Shown here: positions 33,972-42,882 of the stretch, in pieces | Layout: the number at the start of each line of letters is the position of its first letter | Position numbering within the stretch: the first letter of the stretch is position 1 | Assembly: GCA_964369775.1 (NCBI GenBank) | Contig: CAYJHQ010000010.1 | Coordinates: 1-64,000 of the forward strand | Source: CAUPWF01 sp964369775 | GTDB taxonomy: Bacteria > Bacillota > Clostridia > Lachnospirales > Lachnospiraceae | DNA: 64,000 nt | Direction: 5' to 3' | Program-made: the position numbers and the translations under genes | Notes under the pieces: generated by a model | Databases searched by the model: none | The model's input: only the letters and a program-made list of their open reading frames with translations | What the model was told of the DNA's origin: nothing

Positions 33972-34535
33972 TTATAAGCTCGCATAAGTCAGCGGTTTCT
34001 CTATTCCGATATCTATTACCCATTTGTCACCACCTTCTATTCCGCGAATAAGTATTTCGCCAGTATTTCGGTTTAGGAAAAATGCAAATGAATTCAGTCC
34101 TGCATTTTGATATTGAACAGCGCTTGATTCAGGACGTGGTATTTTTGATTCATCTAGCGTTCCATCGGCCTTTACAAAACCCATGGTTTGTGCAACTTCA
34201 TTTTGTAGCTCCGGTATTCTAGTGCCCCAATGCTCTATCGTATCAGGTTGGGTCACTACAGCCATATGCATATTCATTTCATTCGAATTAGAGGTAGTAT
34301 ATCCCCACTTGAACACATACCATTCTCCTGTAAGTGCAGTATCTCCAGCATAACCATCTAATAGGGCAACTGTTGCAGCCTGCATGTAGCTAGTAGCTAG
34401 TTTTTTATCATTTGAAACTCTAGCTTTATCTATATATTTCGTATACATCGGCGCAAATACTGTTGCTAATATTGCGATAATTGCGATTACAATAATCAAT
34501 TCTACGAGAGTAAAACCTTTGTTATTCTTTCTCAT
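33972..34535 (-). CDS. Type IV pilin-like protein
   Basis: 187 residues. A class III signal peptide MRKNNKG/FTLVELIIVIAIIAIL has the prepilin peptidase site after Gly7 and the Glu at mature position 5. The hydrophobic helix is followed by ARVSNDKKLATSYMQAA, then a beta-rich C-terminal head ending in GEILIRGIEGGDKWVIDIG. It should be exported, trimmed and assembled into a pilus or pseudopilus. No other pilus gene (assembly ATPase, platform protein or peptidase) is in the window, so it depends on machinery elsewhere. AGAAAGGAT precedes the ATG. A c-di-GMP enzyme is encoded just upstream. Confidence 0.88.
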   Translation of the reverse strand: MRKNNKGFTLVELIIVIAIIAILATVFAPMYTKYIDKARVSNDKKLATSYMQAATVALLDGYAGDTALTGEWYVFKWGYTTSNSNEMNMHMAVVTQPDTIEHWGTRIPELQNEVAQTMGFVKADGTLDESKIPRPESSAVQYQNAGLNSFAFFLNRNTGEILIRGIEGGDKWVIDIGIEKPLTYASL

Positions 34536-34606
34536 AATTAAATATCCTTTCTATTTTGCGTCCTAATGAGTATAACATAAAAAAGTTCACAGAGGCGCAA
34601 TTGTTG

Positions 34607-34656
34607 AAAAATTAAAACAATAGTGCAGAGGAGACCTAAAAGCGGTTTCCTCTGCA
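34607..34656 (-). terminator. Terminator at the end of the GGDEF/EAL gene
   Basis: TGCAGAGGAGAC (34624-34635) pairs with GTTTCCTCTGCA (34645-34656). On the minus strand the stem is followed by CTATTGTTTTAATTTTTC. The stop codon of the GGDEF/EAL gene lies in the loop. Confidence 0.75.
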
Positions 34657-36858
34657 GTATTTTTCTACAAACTGTTCAATTGGCATGGGTTTATCATAGA
34701 AATAACCTTGTACGGCATCACAATTCAGGGACTTGAGAAGTTTAATCTGATCTGCTGTTTCAATCCCCTCTGCAACAACGTACATATTAAGGTTGTGTGC
34801 CATTTTAATAATGCTATCAATTAACATATCATGGTGATGAACGTTGTTATCACTTACAAAGAAACTCCTATCCATTTTAAGGGTATCAACTTGTAGATTT
34901 TTCAACATTCCAAGTGAAGAATGCCCAGCGCCGAAATCATCGATAGAAATTTTAAATCCTTCTTTATGTAGGTCCGCAAACAATTGTTCAATACTCTGTT
35001 CGCTTTCTATTGCGGCGGATTCGGTCAGTTCTATTTCAATATATTTATGAGGAACATTATATTTGTCTACAATTGCGACAATGTCACTTACAAAACGCTG
35101 ATTCTGTAGGTTAAGCCTTGAGCAATTCACAGAAATTGGAAGAAATTCTATATCTTCATCCAGCCATTGCTTAATGGTTTTACATACCTGTTCAAGAACA
35201 AATCTATCAAGATCAACAATAAATCCATTTCGTTCAAAAAGAGGGATGAAGTCTCTAGGAATTCTTATGTTACCATCAGAATCAATCCAACGAACAAGTG
35301 CCTCTGACCCAATTAGTTTGTTATCAAGTATGCTGAATTTAGGTTGCAAATAAGCTTTGAATTCTTTGTTTATTAGTGCTAATTGCATCTTATTAGTGAT
35401 TTCAGCCTCTGCTTGCATGGTCTTTTTAAATGTTTCATCATAATCACAGTAAGAGATTCCCTTGATTGACTTTGCTTTATTATATGCAAGATTTGCTTTT
35501 GCAAGGATGTCATCAACATCAGTTTCGCCAAGTTCAATATGATACCTACCAAGTTTAAAGGTACCACTATAGTTGATTAATTCAGGAATTTGTTCGTCGT
35601 AGTGTGTTGTTACAGCTGTTGAAAAAAAGCTCAAATCATCAAGCATGGACCTGCTAGCAAACATGGCAAATTTATCACTACCTATTCGTGCGGTAATTAA
35701 ACTCGGTTCGTTAAAGCTATCAGCTAATGTTTTTACGGTCTTTAGAACTCGGTCTCCCATATCGTATCCAAATATTTCATTAATGGCTTTGAAATTTTCA
35801 ATATCAGCTATTAAAATTGTATAATAATTTTTTTGATTACCTTGTAATACTGTTTTCATATCTAGTTTTAGTTTTTCAATATTAGGAAGTTTAGTTAGTG
35901 AATCATAATAGGCAACCTTAGTAATTCGCTTAGTAGAGCGAGAGTGCATAAAAGCAATGTAAAATACAAGTAAAATAACAGTCCAATAAATAATACTCCC
36001 AACTAAATCAAAGTTTTGTATAGCATTTATAGTTTCGCTGCTCAATGAATCAATGTGAACGTTCATAGCTAGTGCAACATTTGTAGATTCGATTGGGTAA
36101 TAGACCATTATCTTCGGTGTGCCAAAGTAATCATAGTGAAAGCCACCATTTTGCTGATTTTGTATATTGTGTTGAGCTTCAGTTACATTATCCACTCCCA
36201 TTTCTATAACATCTTCTTCAGGAATTGCAACAGTATTTATATGATTATCACTTGTTGAAAAAAACATGTTTAGTTCAGAATCAACAAAAAAGAAATCGGT
36301 TTGATCATTCTTGTTCTGAATAAACACTGAGATAAAATCGCTTATAGAAATCTCGCAAAACAAAACTGCAATCGATTCACCATCTTTTACTACAGGAACG
36401 GCTAAATCAAAAACAATATTCTTAGTTTGGGAAGAAATGTGAGGCGTTTTAAAAATCTTCTCATTTTCTAGCGCAGAGAGAAATGCAGTGTTTTCAGAAA
36501 AATCATGGTGCTTATTATCGATGGATACACCATTTCCATCAAGATCGATGTAATGTAAATTATCAAACTCGGCGGATTGTGATTGGTGTTTCATATAATC
36601 TACGATATCTTCGCTATCAACATTATTTTTTACAATAAACTCCGCAAAAAGAGAAAGATCATCGGTAGTCTCATTTAGCAGGTTTGTTAACTGAAGTTGG
36701 TGTTGCTTACCTATTTGATCTAACTCATCAAAGGTGGATTCAATAATAGCATCACTAGAAGTAGCACGAGCCCAATTTATTATAAGTCCTATAAACACGA
36801 TGACAATAAACACGACTACTGTTAGTACATGCTTTTTGATAAAGAATAGTATTTTCAT
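34636..36858 (-). CDS. c-di-GMP phosphodiesterase, sensor plus degenerate GGDEF plus EAL
   Basis: 740 residues. TM1 (about 4-30), an extracellular dCache-like sensor with a DxxxHxDFSENTAFLSA-type core, and TM2 (about 285-305) precede a GGDEF domain (about 310-460) in which the GGDEF motif is replaced by GSDKF, so cyclase activity is unlikely. The EAL domain (about 480-735) keeps GSEALVRW, NCSRLNLQN, LTESAAIE, DDFGAGHSSLGMLKN and EGIETADQ, so phosphodiesterase activity is expected. I start at ATG 36858 (GGAGAT upstream) instead of 36876. A paralog of the same architecture is at 54025-56238. Low c-di-GMP usually favours motility or reduced matrix. Confidence 0.9.
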   Translation of the reverse strand: MKILFFIKKHVLTVVVFIVIVFIGLIINWARATSSDAIIESTFDELDQIGKQHQLQLTNLLNETTDDLSLFAEFIVKNNVDSEDIVDYMKHQSQSAEFDNLHYIDLDGNGVSIDNKHHDFSENTAFLSALENEKIFKTPHISSQTKNIVFDLAVPVVKDGESIAVLFCEISISDFISVFIQNKNDQTDFFFVDSELNMFFSTSDNHINTVAIPEEDVIEMGVDNVTEAQHNIQNQQNGGFHYDYFGTPKIMVYYPIESTNVALAMNVHIDSLSSETINAIQNFDLVGSIIYWTVILLVFYIAFMHSRSTKRITKVAYYDSLTKLPNIEKLKLDMKTVLQGNQKNYYTILIADIENFKAINEIFGYDMGDRVLKTVKTLADSFNEPSLITARIGSDKFAMFASRSMLDDLSFFSTAVTTHYDEQIPELINYSGTFKLGRYHIELGETDVDDILAKANLAYNKAKSIKGISYCDYDETFKKTMQAEAEITNKMQLALINKEFKAYLQPKFSILDNKLIGSEALVRWIDSDGNIRIPRDFIPLFERNGFIVDLDRFVLEQVCKTIKQWLDEDIEFLPISVNCSRLNLQNQRFVSDIVAIVDKYNVPHKYIEIELTESAAIESEQSIEQLFADLHKEGFKISIDDFGAGHSSLGMLKNLQVDTLKMDRSFFVSDNNVHHHDMLIDSIIKMAHNLNMYVVAEGIETADQIKLLKSLNCDAVQGYFYDKPMPIEQFVEKYCRGNRF

Positions 36859-37120
36859 ATAGTTATCTCCGGTCATTTTAACGACATATGATAAATTGTA
36901 TCGAAAAATGTCGAAAAAGTCAATGATTACAGAGCTTTATCATTGAATATACTCTAAACATCGTTTTATGAAGTATGGTTAATTGAATTGTATCGAAAAA
37001 TGAGGAAGAGTGAAAAAATTGAAAAGGAATTTTTAGGAAGAATTCCGACAATAGTGTGGTAAAATAAAAGAAGGAGGGCGTATGTCCTTTAGTACACATA
37101 GAAAGGAGAGGACATAAAAA

Positions 37121-37585
37121 ATGAGTGGATTTGCAGTTTATGAAACAAGAATAGGACATTTCATAATGAAATATGAAAATGACTATCTCATATACTTTAA
37201 GCGATTACATGATGAGACCATCACGGATTTTGGCACTAAAACAGAACTTACAGATAAAGCATATAGTGAGCTTTTAGAATATTTTGATGGAAAAAGGAAA
37301 CAGTTTGATATTCCGTATAAATTAAGTGGGACAGATTTTCAAAAGAAGGTGTGGTCTGCACTTTGTGCTATTCCATATGGAGAAACAAGAAGCTATAAGG
37401 ATATAGCTAAAGCGGTAGGAAACGAAAAAGCGAGTCGGGCAATAGGGATGGCCAACAACAAAAACCCTATAACCGTTATTGTACCTTGTCACAGGGTTAT
37501 AGGTTCATCTGGCAAACTTGTGGGATATGCTGGAGGACTTACTATGAAAGAATTTTTACTTGATATGGAGGAGGAGAACAAATGA
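37121..37585 (+). CDS. ogt: Methylated-DNA-[protein]-cysteine S-methyltransferase
   Basis: 154 residues. The suicide acceptor is PCHRVIGSSG, with the DNA-binding helix before it (GETRSYKDIAKAVGNEKASR) and an N-terminal domain typical of Ogt/AdaB. It removes O6-alkyl groups from guanine in DNA by moving the methyl to its own cysteine. GAAAGGAGAGG precedes the ATG. Its stop overlaps the next start (ATGA), so it is the first gene of a three-gene unit with an ABM protein and a DUF1848 protein. A broken tag gene lies nearby, so this window has one intact and one lost alkylation-repair enzyme. Confidence 0.95.
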   Translation: MSGFAVYETRIGHFIMKYENDYLIYFKRLHDETITDFGTKTELTDKAYSELLEYFDGKRKQFDIPYKLSGTDFQKKVWSALCAIPYGETRSYKDIAKAVGNEKASRAIGMANNKNPITVIVPCHRVIGSSGKLVGYAGGLTMKEFLLDMEEENK

Positions 37586-37935
37586 GCAAATATATTGTAC
37601 TTTTTGAGGTAATCCCTACAAATGAGGGAAAAGAAAGATACTTAGAACTAGCAGCAATGCTAAAACCTATGCTGTCAGGATTTGACGGCTTTATTTCAGC
37701 CGAGAGATTTCAAAGCTTAGTAGATGAGCGGAAAATTCTATCCATGAATGAATGGGAAAGTGAAGAAGCCATGACTAAATGGAGAACTATGACAGAGCAT
37801 AGAATGAGTCAACTCGAGGGGAAAACAAAATTATTTGAAAGCTATAAAATTTCGGTGACAAAAGTTATCAGAGAATACACAGATAAAGAAAGGGAAAAAG
37901 CACCCTTAGATTCTAATGGGTATTTTGGAAACTAA
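37582..37935 (+). CDS. ABM-domain protein (antibiotic biosynthesis monooxygenase-like)
   Basis: 117 residues: IVLFEVIPTNEGKERYLELA, GFISAERFQSLVDERKILSM, NEWESEEAMTKWR and EHRMSQ follow the ABM fold, with an extra 25-residue C-terminal tail. The substrate is unknown. It overlaps ogt by 4 bases and directly abuts the DUF1848 gene, so the three are co-transcribed. Another ABM protein of the shorter type is at 2303. Confidence 0.85.
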   Translation: MSKYIVLFEVIPTNEGKERYLELAAMLKPMLSGFDGFISAERFQSLVDERKILSMNEWESEEAMTKWRTMTEHRMSQLEGKTKLFESYKISVTKVIREYTDKEREKAPLDSNGYFGN

Positions 37936-38874
37936 ATGATTATCAGTGCGACACGAAGATGTGATATACCCTCATATTATGGGGAGTGGTTTGTAAATAG
38001 ACTACGTGAGGGTTATGTGCTTATACAAAACCCATATAATTCTAACCGTTATTCCAAAGCTTTTTTAACTCGTGAGGCTGTTGATATAATTGTTTTTTGG
38101 ACAAAAAATCCAAAACCTTTTCTCCAATATCTTCCGAAAATAGATGAAATGGGATATCTATATTATTTTCAGTTTACTTTAACTCCTTATGGAAGAGAGA
38201 CGGAAAAAGGGTTACCAGACAAAGAGGATCTTATTGACACATTTATAGCGTTGAGTAAGTGTATAGGTAAAGAGAGAGTTGTATGGCGATATGATCCGAT
38301 TATCATCTCCGATATATATACCATAGATTATCACGCGGAGCGTTTTACTTATATGGCAGAAAAATTATCAAATTATACAGATAGGTGTGTAATCAGCTTT
38401 GTTGACAGTTATAAGAATGTTGCTTCAAGAACAGGAAAAAATCTTGCGTATAATATGACAAAGGAAAATGTTCTTACCCTTGCTGAGATTTTTTCGAAAA
38501 TTGCAAGAGAGCATAATATTGAGATTTTTACCTGTGCAGAAGAAATAGATTTAAGTAGATTTGGCATTCTTCACGGTTCTTGTATAGATAAAGCGTTGAT
38601 AGAGCAGATACTCGGTCAAAATATCAATGTAAGAAAAGACAAAAATCAACGAAAAGAATGTGCTTGTGTAGAAAGCATAGATATTGGAACATATGACTGT
38701 TGTGCAAACGGTTGTGTCTATTGCTATGCACTTACAAGCGAGAAAGCGGCATTAAGTAACATTGCAAGACATAATCCAAATTCACCTGTTTTGATAGGTG
38801 ATGTAAAGCATAATGCTATCATTACTGAAAGAGCGAGCGGTAGTGTGATAGAGTATCAAATGTCGCTGTTTTAA
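37936..38874 (+). CDS. DUF1848 family protein
   Basis: 312 residues of the DUF1848 family: MIISATRRCDIPSYYGEWF, then VFWTKNPKPFLQYLPKID, the core VVWRYDPIIISDIYTIDYH, CVISFVDSY, IEIFTCAEEIDL and a C-terminal cysteine cluster CCANGCVYCYA. The Cys spacing resembles metal or iron-sulfur binding, and the N-terminus has the CDIPSYY pattern of the family. The function is unknown; family members often sit beside DNA-repair or radical-SAM genes. The start has no strong ribosome binding site, as it abuts the previous stop and is probably translated by coupling. Confidence 0.88.
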   Translation: MIISATRRCDIPSYYGEWFVNRLREGYVLIQNPYNSNRYSKAFLTREAVDIIVFWTKNPKPFLQYLPKIDEMGYLYYFQFTLTPYGRETEKGLPDKEDLIDTFIALSKCIGKERVVWRYDPIIISDIYTIDYHAERFTYMAEKLSNYTDRCVISFVDSYKNVASRTGKNLAYNMTKENVLTLAEIFSKIAREHNIEIFTCAEEIDLSRFGILHGSCIDKALIEQILGQNINVRKDKNQRKECACVESIDIGTYDCCANGCVYCYALTSEKAALSNIARHNPNSPVLIGDVKHNAIITERASGSVIEYQMSLF

Positions 38875-38908
38875 TAAAATCTATTTAGTTAAAGAGATGC
38901 AGATGTAA

Positions 38909-39256
38909 TTATTCGCAAGTTATTTTTGCGTACTTATGTAGACTGTTGTATTTATTTCCCCATTGCGTGAGTTCGTTTAAGAGCGGAAGTAGTTCATTAC
39001 CGATATCTGTTAGAGAATATTCTACTCGTAGGACTTTTTCTTTGAATTCTTCTCTGGAGACAATACCTTTACTTTCCAGTGCTTTTAGCTCTCGAGATAA
39101 TACCCGTTGGCTGATATCGGGGATAATTCTGCTTAGTTCGCCATATCGCAGTTTCTGGCTATTTCCAATGTGGTATATAATGAGCGGCTTCCATTTTCCG
39201 CCTATTATATCGAGAGTAAGTTCCATATTACAATTGAATACTCGTAAATTTTCCAT
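38909..39256 (-). CDS. HxlR-family transcriptional regulator
   Basis: 115 residues with the MarR-like winged helix of HxlR: VFNCNMELTLDIIGGKWKPL, then LRYGELSRIIPDISQRVLSR, ELKALESKGIVSR and VEYSLTDIG. The conserved Cys9 before ELTLD is the redox or electrophile sensor in several members (HypR type). It is divergent from the TauE permease gene 95 bases away, which it may repress. A T-rich TAGTCTTAAAGGAG site supports the start. Confidence 0.9.
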   Translation of the reverse strand: MENLRVFNCNMELTLDIIGGKWKPLIIYHIGNSQKLRYGELSRIIPDISQRVLSRELKALESKGIVSREEFKEKVLRVEYSLTDIGNELLPLLNELTQWGNKYNSLHKYAKITCE

Positions 39257-39351
39257 TTGATTTCACTCCTTTAAGACTATATTACAAAGGTTATTATAGC
39301 AAAAAATAAGGAGGTATGGTAACCTTAATATAGAAATGGAGAGAAAAATAT

Positions 39352-40098
39352 ATGGAATTTTTAATTATAGTAGTAGGAGTTATGGCAGCAGCGTTTGTGA
39401 AAGGAATGTGTGGATTTGCGAATACCTTAGTATTTAATGCTATTGCAGGATTTGGTGCTAGCAATTCCACACTTACCCCTATAGATTTATTGATAAATTT
39501 GCCAATGAATGGGATTATGATTAGTAGGTTTAGGAGAAAAGTAAAGTGGAAGGTAGCTTGTCCATTAGCTTTTCTCCTTATTTTAGGAGCAGTGCCAGGT
39601 GCATTTTTTTTAAAGAATGCAGATGAGGGGCTGTTAAAAGTTATCTTTGGAGTTATAGTAGTGGTGTTTGGAATTGACATGCTACGAAGTAAAACGGGCG
39701 AAAAAAAGAAGCCTCATATGGTAGAAGGCCTTCTTTTAGGATTATTGTCAGGAATTATGTGCGGTTTATTTGGAGTAGGAGCATTGATGGCAGTCTATGT
39801 AAGTAGAACAACAGAGGATACAGAAACTTTTAAGGGGACTGTTGCAGTTGTATTCTTGATAGATGGGCTTTTTCGATTGATTCTTTATATTTCAATTGGC
39901 ATATTTACGCTTGAAATACTGAAACTGATCGGAATACTATTTCCTATCGCAATGTTATTTTTGTACCTAGGGATTCGCTGTGCTCAAAAAGTTAATGAGT
40001 CTATTGTTAAGAGATGGATTGTTATATGCTTAATTTTATCAGGAGTATCACTTATTTTAACAAATCTAAATTTCTCAACAATATTTTCAACCCTTTAA
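39352..40098 (+). CDS. TauE/SafE-family membrane permease
   Basis: 248 residues with about eight hydrophobic segments. The family-typical GVMAAAFVKGMCGFANTLVF and GLLSGIMCGLFGVGALMAVY repeats are the two symmetrical halves. Such proteins export sulfite, sulfonates or related anions, or remain uncharacterised. The last 47 bases overlap the 3' end of the convergent iron-sulfur gene. An adjacent HxlR regulator may control it. AGAAAAATAT precedes the ATG, so translation start strength is modest. Confidence 0.85.
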   Translation: MEFLIIVVGVMAAAFVKGMCGFANTLVFNAIAGFGASNSTLTPIDLLINLPMNGIMISRFRRKVKWKVACPLAFLLILGAVPGAFFLKNADEGLLKVIFGVIVVVFGIDMLRSKTGEKKKPHMVEGLLLGLLSGIMCGLFGVGALMAVYVSRTTEDTETFKGTVAVVFLIDGLFRLILYISIGIFTLEILKLIGILFPIAMLFLYLGIRCAQKVNESIVKRWIVICLILSGVSLILTNLNFSTIFSTL

Positions 40099-40840
40099 AG
40101 CCAAATGCTCTTTTTTTATAGATGGACTGGACACTATCTGCTTCTATTGTATTGATGATATCCCGAGAAAATTCATTATTTACATCAGGTAAATCTTTAT
40201 TATAAGGACAGACCAACTGACAAATATCGCAGCCCCAGATGGAAGCGGATTTTGTAATTATTTCGATCTCTTCTGGGGATAAATCCCCCTTTTTTTGGTT
40301 TAAATAACCTGCGCATAATTCGGTGTTCACGCTATTGTAATTAATCGCTTTCCCAGGACAACTGTTGATACAAAGATTGCAGCCGATACACTTTTGCAAT
40401 TCTCTTGTTTCACTTTTGATTTCTAAAGTTGTGATTATTTCTCCTATAAATATAAAAGAGCCATATTTGGGAGTTAGGAGCAATGAGTTTTTTCCAAGAA
40501 CACCAAGCCCGGCTTTAAGAGCCATGTCCACCTCTTTTATAGGTGAAGCATCTACAAAGGGTTCAAAATCTTCATCGGGATAGAGCGAGTGTAATTCTTC
40601 ACAGATTAATTTTAATTTTGTCCTTACGACGGTATGGTAGTCAGGAACAGCACAGTAGGCACTGATGTTCCCGCCAAAGGCAGCTATAGAAAAATAAGGG
40701 AAAATACAAGCGATAGCAGTTTGGGCATTAGAAGGAATCCGCTCCTTGGAACGAACATCTAGCAGTTGCAAATCCTTAAAAGGAACAAATGCATAATCTG
40801 AGATTTTGTTGTTTTGTAAAACTCTTTCTATATTGTCCAT
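40052..40840 (-). CDS. QueG-like double [4Fe-4S] protein
   Basis: 262 residues. Two iron-sulfur motifs are clear: CIGCNLCINSCPGKA and WGCDICQLVCP, with an extra TELCAGYLNQKKG between. The middle resembles epoxyqueuosine reductase (VDMALKAGLGVLGKNSLLLT), but the protein is about 120 residues shorter than QueG and lacks its C-terminal HEAT region and a recognisable DUF1730. It may be a paralog with another reduction role. I start at ATG 40840, with AGAAGGAG upstream, rather than 40858. It converges with TauE with a 47-base overlap. Confidence 0.85.
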   Translation of the reverse strand: MDNIERVLQNNKISDYAFVPFKDLQLLDVRSKERIPSNAQTAIACIFPYFSIAAFGGNISAYCAVPDYHTVVRTKLKLICEELHSLYPDEDFEPFVDASPIKEVDMALKAGLGVLGKNSLLLTPKYGSFIFIGEIITTLEIKSETRELQKCIGCNLCINSCPGKAINYNSVNTELCAGYLNQKKGDLSPEEIEIITKSASIWGCDICQLVCPYNKDLPDVNNEFSRDIINTIEADSVQSIYKKRAFGFKGLKILLRNLDLLK

Positions 40841-40975
40841 GAAAACTCCTTCTATCATTACTTTGTTTTCTAGTATAATTGATTTTAATAATTTTTAACA
40901 GTAAATTAATTGCAAATATTATTGACATACATCTCAACTAGGAATTAAACTTAAGAAAAAAAGAGGCCTTTATAG

Positions 40976-41791
40976 ATGTTAAAAGTGAAGAATAAACTTT
41001 CAGAAATTGAGAATGCAAAGCTACAGCTGCTCGCATATGGATGGGAAAAACCAGATAATAATAGAAAAATTAGGACATTTGAGCGAGAATATTATAGGAT
41101 TCATTTTATTTTAAGAGGAGAAGGTTATTACTTTTGGAGCGGAAATGAATATCATTTACATGCAGGAAGTGGGTTTATTGTTTTTCCTGGGGAGATACCA
41201 AAGTACCAAGTAGAGAAAGATAACCCATGGGAGTACTTTTGGCTGGCAGTATCAGGAGATGAGATGAAAAGGCTTATAAAAAAGACAAAGCTTTCAAGGA
41301 GTCAGCCAATCTATCACTGTGGAGAAGATAAGGAGGCTGCAGTTGATGCATTGTGTGGGATTCATAACCTAATACTTGATAGGGGGCTGAGTATTGAACA
41401 GTGTATGGCGGCGTTTTTCGATTGTGTAAAACCATTTGAAGCAGAGGTGAAAAAGAACTCGAATTATTTTGATACGAGTATCCGATTTATTCATGAAAAT
41501 TACAGACAGCAGATAACGATTGATGATGTTGCGCGAAACTGTACGATAGACAGGACCTATCTTTATAAGTTGTTTAAAAAGAATTTAGGCATATCTCCAC
41601 AGGAATACCTGTTGAAGTACAGGGTGAAAAAAGCCTGTGAATTGTTGCGGTTGAGTGAAGACTCAATGATAGACATAGCATATACAGTAGGTTTTCAAGA
41701 TTACTCAGCATTCTCTAAACAGTTTAAGAAATATTGTCTGATGTCGCCAAAGGAGTACAGAAGAGAAAAAGATAAGGAAGTGCTATTCTAA
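40976..41791 (+). CDS. AraC-family transcriptional regulator
   Basis: 271 residues. An N-terminal cupin-like ligand-sensing domain (REYYRIHFILRGEGYYFWSG, then NEYHLHAGSGFIVFPGEI) is followed by an AraC DNA-binding domain with two helix-turn-helix units: ITIDDVARNCTIDRTYLYKL and MIDIAYTVGFQDYSAFSKQF. It probably controls the ABC importer operon that begins 224 bases downstream. The ATG is not preceded by a strong site. Confidence 0.93.
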   Translation: MLKVKNKLSEIENAKLQLLAYGWEKPDNNRKIRTFEREYYRIHFILRGEGYYFWSGNEYHLHAGSGFIVFPGEIPKYQVEKDNPWEYFWLAVSGDEMKRLIKKTKLSRSQPIYHCGEDKEAAVDALCGIHNLILDRGLSIEQCMAAFFDCVKPFEAEVKKNSNYFDTSIRFIHENYRQQITIDDVARNCTIDRTYLYKLFKKNLGISPQEYLLKYRVKKACELLRLSEDSMIDIAYTVGFQDYSAFSKQFKKYCLMSPKEYRREKDKEVLF

Positions 41792-41811
41792 TATAGAAGC
41801 AAAAAGAGGAA

Positions 41812-41842
41812 ATTATCCATGTATGGATAGTTTTTTCTTTTT
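41812..41842 (+). terminator. Terminator after the AraC gene
   Basis: TATCCA pairs with TGGATA (plus one A-T and one T-G) around TGTA, followed by TTTTTTC and a longer T run. From here to 42016 I see an AT-rich region, probably the promoter and AraC sites of the importer operon, without a clear consensus. Confidence 0.65.
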
Positions 41843-42015
41843 TTTTACATAAAATTAACAAAGGTGCACAAAAAATAGAAAAATACAAATGTAAAATCTA
41901 TGAAAAATCTATAAAAAAAGTCAACATTTAGCAATGTTTTGGCATCAAAATACCGAGAAGAATTGAAAATTGCTTGTTAGAATGTGCATGAAAACAAGAG
42001 GAACAGGGAGGAAAT

Positions 42016-42882
42016 ATGAAAAAGAAAAATACGGCTTTTTGGTACATGCTTTTGATTCCAACACTATTGGGAGTTGCAATCTTTATGGCATATCCAATAT
42101 TTGAAGTCTTTAGACTGAGCTTTTTTAAGTCAAATGGAACAGTTGAGACTTTTAATGGATTGAAAAATTACGAATACATACTTACAAATGAGGTGTTTCA
42201 TATAGCGATTTTCAATACATTTTTTATTACATTTTTTCAGTTACTAATAACAATACCGTTAGGTTTTTTGGTGGCAGTAGGAATCAATTCAGTGGTGAAA
42301 GGAAAAAATTTGCTCAAGAGTTTATTCTTTATTCCATATATCACACCTGCTGTTGCAGCAGGAACATTATTTTTGTTCGTATTACATCCAGATGGAATTT
42401 TAAACGAACTATTGGGAGTGATAGGGATTGCACCTATAACTTGGCTTGAAAGTGGTGTGACAGCAAGATTTGGAGCAGTTATCTTAAACATTTGGAGAAC
42501 TACAGGTTTTAATGTGATTATCTTCCTAGCGTATCTTCAGACTATATCACCAGAATACTACGAGGCAGCATCTATAGATGGAGCAAATAAGTTTCAAATG
42601 AATTTACATATTACACTCCCGTTGATGAAGGAAGCATTCACATTCTTGTTAATTATGGGGTGGATAGGTGGAATGCAAAGGTTTACAGATGTGTATACAC
42701 TCGGAGGAATGACTGGGTCGCCAGAGAGAAGCCTACATACGATAGTAGGGTTTATCTATGAAAGAGGATTTGGAAATTATGAATTTGGAATTGCTTCGGC
42801 AGCAGCAAGTATACTGTTTATAATTATCATGGTGTTTACATTAATTAATATGAAAATAACGAAAATGGGAGCAAAGTCATGA
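42016..42882 (+). CDS. ABC sugar/glycerol-phosphate transporter permease (UgpA/MalF type)
   Basis: 288 residues with six membrane helices. The EAA loop appears as EYYEAASIDGANKFQMNLHI followed by TLPLM. This class forms a hetero-dimer with the next gene's product. ACAGGGAGG precedes the ATG. The next gene overlaps its stop by 4 bases. The subunits resemble UgpA, although the sugar cannot be told from the permease alone. Confidence 0.93.
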   Translation: MKKKNTAFWYMLLIPTLLGVAIFMAYPIFEVFRLSFFKSNGTVETFNGLKNYEYILTNEVFHIAIFNTFFITFFQLLITIPLGFLVAVGINSVVKGKNLLKSLFFIPYITPAVAAGTLFLFVLHPDGILNELLGVIGIAPITWLESGVTARFGAVILNIWRTTGFNVIIFLAYLQTISPEYYEAASIDGANKFQMNLHITLPLMKEAFTFLLIMGWIGGMQRFTDVYTLGGMTGSPERSLHTIVGFIYERGFGNYEFGIASAAASILFIIIMVFTLINMKITKMGAKS

